Below, piece by piece: positions 56,252 through 64,000 of a stretch of 64,000 nucleotides of DNA. The DNA is from M0108 sp044228795 (GTDB lineage Bacteria > Pseudomonadota > Gammaproteobacteria > Chromatiales > Chromatiaceae). Both the position numbers and the translations under genes were made by a program. The notes beneath the pieces are model-generated. The model was not told the DNA's origin. It saw only the letters and a list, made by a program, of their open reading frames with translations, and made no database searches. Where the stretch lies: positions 1-64,000 of the forward strand of contig JBGAUE010000002.1 in NCBI GenBank assembly GCA_044228795.1, written 5' to 3'. The stretch's first letter is position 1. Each line of letters begins with the position of its first letter.

Positions 56252-57154
56252 TCATCCCGGATGCTCCTCGCAATAGCCACGGGCGAATTCGAGCAGTTCC
56301 TCCATTACGCGCAAGCGGAACTTTTGTTTCTGATGGACAAAGGAGAAGGGGCGTTCCAAAGGCGGGTCCAATTCAACCGCCACCAAGGTTCCCAACCGCA
56401 ATTCCTTTTGGATCGTCGCCCGTGACACCACGGACACCCCCATGCCGGCCTCTACCGCCCCCTTAACCGCCTCCGGACTACCCAGTTCCATGGCGACCTT
56501 GAGGGCACCCTCGCACTCGGGAAGCTGGTCCAAATACTCGCCAATCACACCCCGGGTGCCCGAGCCTTCCTCCCGGCAAATGAAGGGGTACTCCAGCAAC
56601 CTGGCGAACTTGACCGCTGACTCCTTGGCCAGCGGGTGACCAGGCGGGACTATGCCCATCAAATGATCACGCTTGCAGACCTCCACCACCAGATTCTTGT
56701 TGGCAACGGAGGACTCCACCACGCCCAGGTCGATGGCATTACTTTCCACCAAGGAGACGATGCCGTCACTGTTGGCCACCTTGAGATGAATGGTGACATC
56801 GGGGTACTTCTCCTTGAAATCCCCAAGCAGGGTCGGAAGCATGTACTCGGCGATCGTGGTACTGGCGCCTATGGTGAGGGCACCGCTAACTTCACCGGTC
56901 AAATCGCGTATCGAGTTTTCCATTTCAGCGTAGAGCTCGAAGATGCGATCGGCAAAGCTCAACACCTGATCACCCGCAGCGGTCAGACTGATGCGGTTAT
57001 GCGTACGATCGAAGAGACGCGTGTTGAAGTGATCCTCCAGTTGACGGATCTGGAAAGTCACCGCCGGCTGGGTCATGTGCAGGGTTTCGGCGGCCTTAGT
57101 AAAACTCAAGAGGCGCGCCACGGTGTGAAAAACTTGCAGTCGCCGATCCGCCAT
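56252..57154 (-). CDS. LysR-family regulator (CbbR-like)
   Basis: This is a 300-residue protein. The N-terminal winged helix (LQVFHTVARLLSFTKAAETL, HMTQPAVTFQIRQLEDHF) is followed by a co-inducer domain with GALTIGASTTIAEYMLPTLL and EEGSGTRGVIGEYL. These blocks resemble CbbR/CysB-branch regulators of carbon fixation or sulfur genes, but no cbb genes are in view. ATG 57154 follows a GGGTGG element. The regulated genes are unknown. Confidence 0.88.
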   Translation of the reverse strand: MADRRLQVFHTVARLLSFTKAAETLHMTQPAVTFQIRQLEDHFNTRLFDRTHNRISLTAAGDQVLSFADRIFELYAEMENSIRDLTGEVSGALTIGASTTIAEYMLPTLLGDFKEKYPDVTIHLKVANSDGIVSLVESNAIDLGVVESSVANKNLVVEVCKRDHLMGIVPPGHPLAKESAVKFARLLEYPFICREEGSGTRGVIGEYLDQLPECEGALKVAMELGSPEAVKGAVEAGMGVSVVSRATIQKELRLGTLVAVELDPPLERPFSFVHQKQKFRLRVMEELLEFARGYCEEHPG

Positions 57155-57358
57155 GACCACCACCCGGCAAGAAGCAGATAAAAGCTGCTTATATCATGAA
57201 TGTTTCAGGTCTGGGAAGATAGATAGCCAGATCCAAACCCGACCACGGGAAAGAACCATGCAGCAAAATGGCACCCAGCCTTCAGGGAAGGGAGTTCAGC
57301 TGCGTCAGGACCATAGGTCATCCTTCAACCTGGAGCGGGTAAGAAGGCATGAAACCAG

Positions 57359-57381
57359 AACGCCGCCTCAACGGCGGCGTT
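57359..57381 (-). terminator. Stem-loop after the rhd-tusA-dsrE2 operon
   Basis: AACGCCGCC-TCAAC-GGCGGCGTT is a perfect 9-bp stem with a five-base loop, 37 bases after the dsrE2 stop. On the minus strand it is followed by a modest T-bearing stretch (CTGGTTTC), so it is a likely but not textbook terminator. The region 57164-57417 has no gene. Confidence 0.6.
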
Positions 57382-57417
57382 CCCTGTGGCTTGGATCAAG
57401 CCCTGATCCGACAGCAA

Positions 57418-57897
57418 TCAGATATAAAGACAGATATCGCTCTCGCCGGCGAATTCAAAGAAAGCCGCGGCGCCCGCGTATTCGATACCGCCGATAAACT
57501 GGGACTGTTCCATATCGAAAAGATCGACGGTCATTTGGCATGCCACCATCTTGACCTCCGCCTCGATGCAGAGTTCGCGCAGTTCCTCGATGCTAGCCAC
57601 GCCCTTCTTCTTCATCTTCTGTTTCATCATGGCAGTCATCATGCCCTGCATACCAGGCAGGGTCATGCCCAGGATCGGGAACCACTTGTCCATGCCCATG
57701 GGCATGGGCATCCCAGGGTTACCCAAGGGGGTAACCTCTAGGGACAGATCCTTCTTCAGGAGCTGTAGACCGTAGAAGGTGAAAAAGATCTGGACTTCGT
57801 AGCCCAGCGCGGCCGCCGTGGAGGCAAGGATAAAGGGGGGATAGGCCCAGTCCAGCGACCCCTTGGTGGCGATAATCGCCAACTTTTTCTGTTCCAT
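57418..57897 (-). CDS. dsrE2: DsrE2-like sulfur carrier protein
   Basis: This is a 159-residue protein of the DsrE/DsrF/DrsH fold: KKLAIIATKGSLDWAYPPFI, FFTFYGLQLLKKDL, a Met/Gly-rich loop GNPGMPMPMGMDKWFP, and Cys110 and Cys120 in RELCIEAEVKMVACQMTVDL. It matches the DsrE2A type found with Rhd and TusA in sulfur oxidisers, where it takes part in moving persulfide sulfur in the cytoplasm. It is the last gene of a three-gene operon (rhd, tusA, dsrE2). Confidence 0.88.
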   Translation of the reverse strand: MEQKKLAIIATKGSLDWAYPPFILASTAAALGYEVQIFFTFYGLQLLKKDLSLEVTPLGNPGMPMPMGMDKWFPILGMTLPGMQGMMTAMMKQKMKKKGVASIEELRELCIEAEVKMVACQMTVDLFDMEQSQFIGGIEYAGAAAFFEFAGESDICLYI

Positions 57898-57938
57898 TGG
57901 ACGCTCCTCTCGAAAATTGTTGTTGGTTGGCTCGGGGC

Positions 57939-58169
57939 TCAGGACTTTTTGATCAAGAAATGGAATTTGCCGCCCTCTTCCTTGGATTCCATCAATTCAT
58001 TCCCAGTCTGCTTAGCGAAGGAGTCAAAGTCCTTCACCGAGCCAGGATCAGTCGCGATGATGTGCAGAACCTGGCCGGAACTCATGGAGTTGAGGGTCTT
58101 CTTGGCGCGCAGAATGGGCAGGGGGCAGTTCAGGCCGCTGGCGTCGAGTTCTTGATCGAAGTCTGCCAT
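57939..58169 (-). CDS. tusA: Sulfur carrier protein TusA
   Basis: This is a 76-residue protein. The family motif LDASGLNCPLPILRAKKTL carries the sulfur-binding Cys15 (CPxP). In Allochromatium vinosum TusA hands sulfur to DsrEFH during sulfur oxidation. ATG 58169 has GGAGA upstream; a longer frame to 58238 has no family similarity. It sits 41 bases before dsrE2. Confidence 0.93.
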   Translation of the reverse strand: MADFDQELDASGLNCPLPILRAKKTLNSMSSGQVLHIIATDPGSVKDFDSFAKQTGNELMESKEEGGKFHFLIKKS

Positions 58170-58271
58170 GGAAATCTCCGAGAGGTTGTGGTTATGGATT
58201 AAGAGTGAATGCACACAAGCTTGCCGTTTATAGGCCAAACGGCGAAAAAAGGCAACCGGCGCGAAGCCGGG

Positions 58272-58619
58272 TCAGCCCGGGCGACCAGGTTCAATCTCGA
58301 AACCATGGCGAGCCCAAGCAATGATACCGCCACGCAAATTGATGGCCTTGTCGAAGCCCTGCTGGGCCAAATATTGGCAGGCATGGTAGGAGCGAGCACC
58401 GCTACGGCAGTACAGCACCACATCCTTGTCCCTGGGCAGTTCATTCATCCGCAGGGGCAGGAGGTGCATGGGGATATATACGGCATTTGGAATGGCCGCC
58501 TGGACTATTTCCGCCGGGGTGCGGATGTCCACAAGATAGATATCTTCCCCCGCCGCTATTCTGTCCATCAAGCCGACGGAATCGATCTCGCTGACCAAAG
58601 GTAAAGCCCTGTCCCGCAT
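58272..58619 (-). CDS. Rhodanese-like sulfurtransferase
   Basis: This is a 115-residue single-domain rhodanese. It has VDIRTPAEIVQAAIPNAVYI and the active loop YCRSGARSYHACQYLAQQGF (Cys71), then NLRGGIIAWA. It is the first gene of the rhd-tusA-dsrE2 operon and probably loads TusA with sulfur. The ATG at 58619 faces the divergent cysG (start 58707), leaving an 87-bp shared promoter region. Confidence 0.92.
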   Translation of the reverse strand: MRDRALPLVSEIDSVGLMDRIAAGEDIYLVDIRTPAEIVQAAIPNAVYIPMHLLPLRMNELPRDKDVVLYCRSGARSYHACQYLAQQGFDKAINLRGGIIAWARHGFEIEPGRPG

Positions 58620-58706
58620 CCAAGTATTTCAGTATATTAAGATGTTTTCATCCCTAAAGCAACCGATCCACTACTCCTCTACTCCTGCCCAGCGACGCCT
58701 AAGCCC

Positions 58707-60137
58707 ATGGATTTACTGCCCATCTTCCTTGATATACGCAATCAACCCTGTCTGGTCGTGGGTGGCGGTACGGTCGCCACGCGCAAGGTCGCCAGCCTCA
58801 GGCGCGCCTTTGCCCAGATCCACCTGGTTGCCCACGAACTGACGCCCGAACTCCAGGCTCAAGCCGACGCCGGGGATCTGATTCATCGCGCCAGAAACTT
58901 CAAGGACAAGGATATCAATGGGATGCGGTTAATCATCGCCGCTACCGACGACCGCAAGACCAACCAGCGCGTCGCTCGGTTGGCGAAGGCGATCGGCACT
59001 CCGGTCAATGTCGTGGATCAGCCCGAGGCCTGCAGCTTCCTCCTGCCCTCGGTCATCGATCGTTCCCCCGTGGTGGTAGCCGTCTGTACCGCCAAGGCCT
59101 CGCCGGTGCTGGCGCGCCTGCTGCGTACCCGACTGGAGTCTATGATACCGGCTGGCTACGGCCGCCTCGCCGATCTGTGCGCCCGCTACCGAGACGCCGT
59201 CAAGGCACGCTTCGCCGATGAGCGTGACCGCCGCCGCTTTTGGGATCGGATCCTGGTTGGCGGGGTCGCCGATCGCGTCTTTTCCGGTCATCTGGAGGAG
59301 GCCGATGCCGTCATGGCGCGAGAGCTTGCCGAAGCCCGCCCCAGTGGGGGTATGGGTGAGGTCTATCTGGTCGGCGCTGGACCTGGAGATCCAGACCTGG
59401 TCACCTTCCGCGCCCTGCGCCTCATGCAGCAGGCCGATGTGGTGGTCCACGATCGCCTGGTAGCCAAGCCCATCCTCGACCTCACGCGTCGCGATGCTCA
59501 ACGCATCTATGTTGGCAAGGAACGCGACAACCATGTCATGCGCCAGGAGGAAATCAACCGCCTGCTCGCCGACCTGGCCAAGGCCGGCCATCGGGTGCTG
59601 CGCCTTAAGGGCGGCGACCCCTTTATTTTTGGCCGCGGTGGCGAGGAGATCGACACCCTGGCGGCTGAAGGGGTTCCCTTCCAGGTCGTGCCAGGTATCA
59701 CCGCAGCCTCTGGCTGCGCCGCCTATTCCGGCATCCCCCTGACCCACCGCGATTATGCCCAGTCCGTCACCTTCGTCACGGGTCACCTTAAGGACGGGTC
59801 CATGGACCTCAACTGGGAGCAGCTCGCCCAACCCCATCAGACGGTGGTCTTTTATATGGGATTGGTGGGCCTATCCCTCATCGTCTCCCACCTGCTCAGC
59901 CACGGCGTCTCACCAGATATGCCCATCGCCCTGATCCAGCAGGGTACCACCCCTCGTCAGCGGGTCTTTTCCGGTACCTTGACCACCATCCAGGAGGTGA
60001 TTGCCGGGGAAAATCCTCAGCCCCCCACCCTCATCATCGTCGGCGAGGTCGTCAAGCTCCGGGAGAAGCTGAACTGGTTCCGAAACCCAGCACCATCCGA
60101 TCAAGGGGCCATCACGACCCTTGCGCCGAATCCCTGA
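58707..60137 (+). CDS. cysG: Siroheme synthase (trifunctional)
   Basis: This is a 476-residue enzyme. The N-terminal precorrin-2 dehydrogenase/ferrochelatase (FLDIRNQPCLVVGGGTVATR, VDQPEACSFLLPSVIDRSPV) is fused to a C-terminal uroporphyrinogen-III methylase (VYLVGAGPGDPDLVTFRALR, LKGGDPFIFGRGGEEID, VVPGITAASGCAAYSGIPLT, VFYMGLVGL). Siroheme serves sulfite reductases, including the reverse Dsr type of sulfur oxidisers, which fits the divergent sulfur-transfer operon. Confidence 0.96.
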   Translation: MDLLPIFLDIRNQPCLVVGGGTVATRKVASLRRAFAQIHLVAHELTPELQAQADAGDLIHRARNFKDKDINGMRLIIAATDDRKTNQRVARLAKAIGTPVNVVDQPEACSFLLPSVIDRSPVVVAVCTAKASPVLARLLRTRLESMIPAGYGRLADLCARYRDAVKARFADERDRRRFWDRILVGGVADRVFSGHLEEADAVMARELAEARPSGGMGEVYLVGAGPGDPDLVTFRALRLMQQADVVVHDRLVAKPILDLTRRDAQRIYVGKERDNHVMRQEEINRLLADLAKAGHRVLRLKGGDPFIFGRGGEEIDTLAAEGVPFQVVPGITAASGCAAYSGIPLTHRDYAQSVTFVTGHLKDGSMDLNWEQLAQPHQTVVFYMGLVGLSLIVSHLLSHGVSPDMPIALIQQGTTPRQRVFSGTLTTIQEVIAGENPQPPTLIIVGEVVKLREKLNWFRNPAPSDQGAITTLAPNP

Positions 60138-60277
60138 TCCTGGCACTGGGTCGCAGCCCCTTTGTAGCCAACAACGGCATTCCCATACAGCCAGAAACAG
60201 GAGATGGAATTAAGGCCAAGATCAGGACCTGGCTTGCGGCGCTAGGCCAAGGGCTACCCGGCGAAGCCATAGCTGCA

Positions 60278-60736
60278 TCAGGTTCTCGGCTGGGGAGGCC
60301 ATTCCTGAAGGGGTTTGAAGTCTAAGCCGAGCAGTTGGGTTAGGGCAGGCATGAGGCTGGATTCCAGGACAACCCGTTCCCGGCTTTGGAGATGGTGGAA
60401 ATAGACATCCATTTCCTCGACCAGATAATCAGGGATATCTGCGAAGGTGTTAAGGGGGATATCGATAAACATTTCGAAATTGGGACCCAGCAGGGCGCGA
60501 AAGGCCTCTTGATTGGGCTTATCCAAAAGGTTGCCAGCGCCCTGTTCCCGGTCGTAGATAAAGGTGAGGGTCAGATAACCGCTGCCGTCCGGGCGATGAA
60601 AGGCCGATGCCTTGAGGACTCCCTCAACGTCCTCCCCGTCAGGGGACACCCTTCGGCTAAAGCCGGCGAAACCGATCATATGTTCACCGGCCTTGGACGC
60701 CCTAAGGCTTTCCATCAGGTCGTAGGCTTCATCCAT
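60278..60736 (-). CDS. Hypothetical protein beside GH57
   Basis: This is a 152-residue acidic, soluble protein with no membrane segment: IGFAGFSRRVSPDGEDVEGV, GSGYLTLTFIYDREQGAGNL, PNFEMFIDIPLNTFADIPDY and FHHLQSRERVVLESSLMPAL. No family was recognised. It lies 11 bases after the GH57 gene on the same strand, so it is likely co-transcribed with glgC-GH57. Confidence 0.65.
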   Translation of the reverse strand: MDEAYDLMESLRASKAGEHMIGFAGFSRRVSPDGEDVEGVLKASAFHRPDGSGYLTLTFIYDREQGAGNLLDKPNQEAFRALLGPNFEMFIDIPLNTFADIPDYLVEEMDVYFHHLQSRERVVLESSLMPALTQLLGLDFKPLQEWPPQPRT

Positions 60737-60747
60737 GACGATTCCCT

Positions 60748-62448
60748 TTAATTGCGCTTCATGACACCGCCATGTTCGGCGGTGCCAGAATGGGTGGTGA
60801 AGGGGCGGGCCAGATATTCGGGTGGGGCCTCGCCCAAGAGTTCGTAGAGTTGCTGGAGTTGCAGGCGATAAAGCCGCTCGAAGTCAGTAACCGCCTCGGC
60901 GGGGTTGTCATCCCCGAACCACCAGAACCAGTCAGAGCCCTCACAGATGGCGAGTTGGTGTTCAAGGCGCTCGCGTTCAGCCTCGCTCCAGGTTCGGGAG
61001 GCCAGGGCGCGGTCATAGGCGGCCTTGGCGGCACTAAGCATGTCCCAGGCGCGGTTTTTGTCGGCGTTGCCGATCCAGGTAGAGAGGGTGCCATAGACCC
61101 AACTCCCCGCGACTAGACATTCGAGGGCGGGGGTTGGACCGGCCAGGCTATCCAGAAACTGGGAAAAGGTGGTTAGCTCCAGTCGTGGATGGCTGGCCAA
61201 GCGGCGGTAGAGTTCCGGTATAAAGAAGCTGGCGTTGTGGGGGTAATATTCCCAGGCATTCTCGCCATCCATGATGATGGAAAGAACGCGGTTGGGGCGG
61301 CCCTGGGTGGCCTCGGCGACGCGTTCAAGGTGTTCGATAAGGTTGGAGACGGCATCCTGGGCGTGCCAATCGGCATAAGTAAAGCCAATGAGATCGGAAA
61401 TGCCATCGTCACGGAAGAAACAGTCGACCTGACCCTGACCCAGCCGATATGGGTTAGTCAGCCAATGTTCCGGCAGACTGTCACCCAGCTTGGCGCGCAG
61501 GCTGTTATAGAGTACGCGCTGACCACTGGCGGCCCAACGCACCCCCTCCTCTTCCAGCAAACGCAGTGTGGCCGCGCTAAGGGCACCCTCAGAGGGCCAG
61601 CAACCCCTAGGCCGCCGGCCAAAGTGACGCTCAAAGGTGGCCATACCGCGGCGCAGATGCCAGCGCGCCCGTTCTTCACCCCCCGGGTAGGCCTGCAGCT
61701 CCGGCAGGGGGGTATCTGGGACAGATTCCCGAGCGCAACGGATGTCCAGCAGCAGGGGCAGAATGGGATGGGCGTAGGGGGAAAAAGACAGCTCCACCCG
61801 ACCCTGGTCGGCAAGGCGGCGATAGCGCGGCACCAGGGCCTGGAGCTGCTCGCCAATGACATCCACCAGGGCACTGCGATCGTCCAAGGTATAGCCCCGC
61901 CCCTTGCGCTGCAGGGAATCGATGCGCGGGTCGTTATCGCGAATGTGTTCCCCGGTCCACGCCAGGTGGTACCAAACTAGGAGATCGGCGAGAAACTGGT
62001 CATTGACGTAGAGGTCGGCCTTGTGATGACGGCCGAACCAGTCCGCCAGATCTATCAACTCGCGTAGGCAGGGAAAGCGGTCGATAAGATGAGTCTTGTT
62101 GGCCTTCCGGCAGGCGCTGATCAAATCGCGACGGCGGGGGGTATCCAGAGGTAGCCCAGGGCCGGCCAGGGCGGACAGCAGGGGGTCTCGAATACGCCGA
62201 CCGCTGGTCTGCCAGGCCTGGATCTGAGCGCTGTAATCCTCGATCTGCTCCAGCAGGACCGGGGCAAAGTTGACCACGGCACGGGCCTGCGGCTGGGCCT
62301 CCAGGTGTGCTGCCATGTCGGAGTAGTCCTTAATGCCGTGGAGATAGACCCATGGCAGATGGTACTCACCCCCCCCCGGTCCCCGGTAGTCTGGCTGGTG
62401 CATATGCCAGCATAAAACCACCGGCAAGCGGGTGGGGTCAGCGGACAT
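60748..62448 (-). CDS. Glycoside hydrolase family 57 enzyme
   Basis: This is a 566-residue GH57 protein with VVLCWHMHQPDYRGPGGGEY, the region LADWFGRHHKADLYVNDQFL, CWPSEGALSAATLRLLEEEG (acidic catalytic Glu region), DLIGFTYADWHAQD and SIIMDGENAWEYYPHNASFF. The family includes alpha-amylases, 4-alpha-glucanotransferases and branching enzymes acting on alpha-glucans. Its start overlaps the glgC stop by 11 bases, so it probably acts with glycogen synthesis or remodelling. Exact activity is not set by the sequence. Confidence 0.9.
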   Translation of the reverse strand: MSADPTRLPVVLCWHMHQPDYRGPGGGEYHLPWVYLHGIKDYSDMAAHLEAQPQARAVVNFAPVLLEQIEDYSAQIQAWQTSGRRIRDPLLSALAGPGLPLDTPRRRDLISACRKANKTHLIDRFPCLRELIDLADWFGRHHKADLYVNDQFLADLLVWYHLAWTGEHIRDNDPRIDSLQRKGRGYTLDDRSALVDVIGEQLQALVPRYRRLADQGRVELSFSPYAHPILPLLLDIRCARESVPDTPLPELQAYPGGEERARWHLRRGMATFERHFGRRPRGCWPSEGALSAATLRLLEEEGVRWAASGQRVLYNSLRAKLGDSLPEHWLTNPYRLGQGQVDCFFRDDGISDLIGFTYADWHAQDAVSNLIEHLERVAEATQGRPNRVLSIIMDGENAWEYYPHNASFFIPELYRRLASHPRLELTTFSQFLDSLAGPTPALECLVAGSWVYGTLSTWIGNADKNRAWDMLSAAKAAYDRALASRTWSEAERERLEHQLAICEGSDWFWWFGDDNPAEAVTDFERLYRLQLQQLYELLGEAPPEYLARPFTTHSGTAEHGGVMKRN

Positions 62449-63709
62449 AACTGGGTTCCTGCTTGAGCATTTCCGGGGTGACCAGGGTTACCGCGGATTC
62501 GGTGACATAGAAGCCGTTAGCACGATCCTGGTCCGGATCCAGGCCAATGTTCATCCCCTCGGGGATGCGGCAGCCCCGATCAATGACGGTATTATGGATG
62601 CGACAATTGCGGCCAATGTCCACGTCCGGAAGTATTACCGAATCCTGGACGTAAGAATAGGAATTGACGCGGACGTTAGAAAAGAGCAGGGAATGGCGGA
62701 CCACAGCACCTGAAATGATACAGCCACCAGAAACCATGGAATCCACCGCCATACCCCGACGCTCTTCGTCATCGAAGACAAACTTGGCGGGGGGCAATTG
62801 CTCCTGGTAGGTCCAGATAGGCCATGAAGAATCATAGAGATTAAGCGGCGGGGTAACGCCGATCAACTCTAGATTGGCCTGCCAAAAGGCGTCGACGGTA
62901 CCCACGTCGCGCCAATAGGCCTGCTCGCCACTACGCACGTCACGGAAGGGATAGGCCATAACCCGATACTTTTCGATCGCACCAGGAATAATGTCCTTGG
63001 CAAAATCACGGCTGGAACCCGGCATATCCGAGTCCCGGATTAGCTGCTCGTATATAAACCCACGATTGAATACGTAAATCCCCATGGAGGCCAGAGCCAC
63101 TCCATCGCGCCCGGGAATGGCATCGGGTTGGTCGGGCTTTTCGGCAAAGTGGCGTACCCGGTTATCCCGATCCACGGACATGACGCCAAAGTCCCGGGCC
63201 TTGGTCAGATCGACTTCCAGGCAGCCCACCGTCATATCGGCACCCATCTCGACGTGCTGGGCGATCATGGCGCCATAATCCATTTTATAGATGTGGTCGC
63301 CAGCCAGGATCAGGACATAGTCCGGATTATGAGCACGGATGATGTCCAGATTCTGGAAGACGGCGTCAGCGGTGCCGGCGTACCAGGAGGTCTCGGTAAC
63401 GCGCTGCTGAGCGGGCCAAAGCTCAACGAACTCGCCGAACTCGCCACGCAGGAATCCCCAACCCTTCTGGATATGCAGAATGAGAGAGTGGGACTTGTAC
63501 TGAGTGAGAACGCCGATGCGGCGGATACCCGAGTTGATGCAATTCGAGAGCGGAAAATCGACAATGCGGAACTTGCCACCAAAGGGCACCGCCGGCTTGG
63601 ATCGCCACTTGGTAAGGTCCTGGAGGCGCGAGCCTCGGCCACCGGCCAGAATCAGGGCCAGGGTGTTGCGGGTGAGGCGACTGACAAAACGTTGACTCGA
63701 ATCCGGCAT
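62438..63709 (-). CDS. glgC: Glucose-1-phosphate adenylyltransferase
   Basis: This 423-residue enzyme makes ADP-glucose, the first committed step of glycogen synthesis. The N-terminal nucleotide site is ALILAGGRGSRLQDLTKWRS, followed by KPAVPFGGKFRIVDFPLSNC, GTADAVFQNLDII, ILAGDHIYKMDY and a left-handed beta-helix at the C-terminus (GGCIISGAVVRHSLLFSNVR). It is divergent from glgB, and the glgC-GH57 genes overlap. Confidence 0.96.
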   Translation of the reverse strand: MPDSSQRFVSRLTRNTLALILAGGRGSRLQDLTKWRSKPAVPFGGKFRIVDFPLSNCINSGIRRIGVLTQYKSHSLILHIQKGWGFLRGEFGEFVELWPAQQRVTETSWYAGTADAVFQNLDIIRAHNPDYVLILAGDHIYKMDYGAMIAQHVEMGADMTVGCLEVDLTKARDFGVMSVDRDNRVRHFAEKPDQPDAIPGRDGVALASMGIYVFNRGFIYEQLIRDSDMPGSSRDFAKDIIPGAIEKYRVMAYPFRDVRSGEQAYWRDVGTVDAFWQANLELIGVTPPLNLYDSSWPIWTYQEQLPPAKFVFDDEERRGMAVDSMVSGGCIISGAVVRHSLLFSNVRVNSYSYVQDSVILPDVDIGRNCRIHNTVIDRGCRIPEGMNIGLDPDQDRANGFYVTESAVTLVTPEMLKQEPSYVR

Positions 63710-63826
63710 GGGAACCCCCTCGGCGATGGCTAATTTCGGCTGGCGCTTGGCTAACTGCGGCGCTGCTTATGGTACCATCATCCACCGTTGCGCCATCGCC
63801 TCTTGCCGTGTAGGAGACACGCCGTC

Positions 63827-64000
63827 ATGCCCACGGGAATCCCCGCCGCCGTCCGACTCCCCGAATACCTCCAGCGCATCCTGGAGGCCCGCCATCACGA
63901 TCCCTTCGAGGTTCTGGGCCGCCATGTCAAGGAAGGCGTTTGCACCCTGACCCTCTTTCTACCCAAGGCAGAAGGGGTAAGGGTTGCAGGGACTCAGGTG
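63827..64000 (+). CDS. glgB: 1,4-alpha-glucan branching enzyme, N-terminal part
   Basis: 58 codons are visible before the window ends: PEYLQRILEARHHDPFEVLG, then LTLFLPKAEGVRVAGTQV, the first N-terminal carbohydrate-binding module of GlgB (the conserved HHDPF..LG motif). AGGAG lies upstream of the ATG. The divergent layout with glgC suggests a shared control region. The gene continues beyond the window. Confidence 0.85.
   Translation, partial: MPTGIPAAVRLPEYLQRILEARHHDPFEVLGRHVKEGVCTLTLFLPKAEGVRVAGTQV

Overview
The window is GC-rich and gene-dense, and looks like a gammaproteobacterial sulfur oxidiser, most likely of the Chromatiaceae (purple sulfur bacteria) or a close relative. The best lineage clue is the rhodanese-TusA-DsrE2 set (57418-58619), the cytoplasmic sulfur-transfer cluster described in Allochromatium vinosum. 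It stands beside siroheme synthase cysG, a Chromatiales-style DUF6868 protein, bamC/dapA, hflKC and a full AmmeMemoRadiSam set. No rRNA, tRNA or CRISPR array was seen.

Region 1 (1 to about 15.8 kb) is an accessory zone in decay. It holds a peroxiredoxin remnant running into a methyltransferase gene that is split by an IS630-type element (597-1719, TA target duplication). It also has IS21 istB, IS91, RAYT and EF-hand remnants, an ABC exporter with its membrane-fusion subunit, and small stress or membrane genes (CsbD, DUF6868, two lipoprotein-like genes). Spread through it are three secreted Met/Gly-rich proteins: a 17-copy decapeptide protein, a lipoprotein cytochrome c with a poly-Met linker, and a Met-rich helical protein. 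The last two lie directly before a CPH-type (CopB-like) copper P-ATPase gene broken by a short out-of-frame deletion, followed by a scrap of a CusA-type pump. Together these suggest a copper-handling island that is partly lost.

Region 2 (16-28.8 kb) is a glycogen/trehalose locus. treS fused to a maltokinase domain reads left. A tightly coupled operon glgX-treZ-[malQ::treY] reads right, with overlapping stop/start codons. GlgX debranches glycogen, the MalQ half can re-lengthen short glucans, TreY and TreZ turn them into trehalose, and TreS interconverts trehalose and maltose. The maltokinase domain has lost its metal-binding motif, so a maltose-1-phosphate branch looks dead here.

Region 3 (29-37.3 kb) starts with intact hflK-hflC and an SDR gene, then returns to broken genes: an aldo/keto reductase scrap, a frameshifted endonuclease, a transposase C-terminus with an amber codon, and a methyltransferase with a one-base frameshift. 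A lone BRCT protein and a cold-shock/DUF1294 membrane protein are intact. Between the broken methyltransferase and the cold-shock gene is an attC-like integron recombination site, which suggests gene cassettes.

Region 4 (37.4-64 kb) is a conserved chromosomal core with no broken genes seen: a UDP-glucuronate epimerase-like gene, rdgC, a YihY membrane protein, amrS and divergent amrB-amrA, an LdtD-like L,D-transpeptidase, cysM, an MBL hydrolase, bamC-dapA, gcvR-bcp-PhoH, moaA (with a possible molybdenum-cofactor riboswitch), an FmdB-like protein, a DegS-type protease, an AI-2E/PerM exporter, a LysR regulator, the sulfur-transfer cluster, cysG, and at the right edge a glycogen synthesis group: GH57 and glgC leftward, and the start of glgB rightward.
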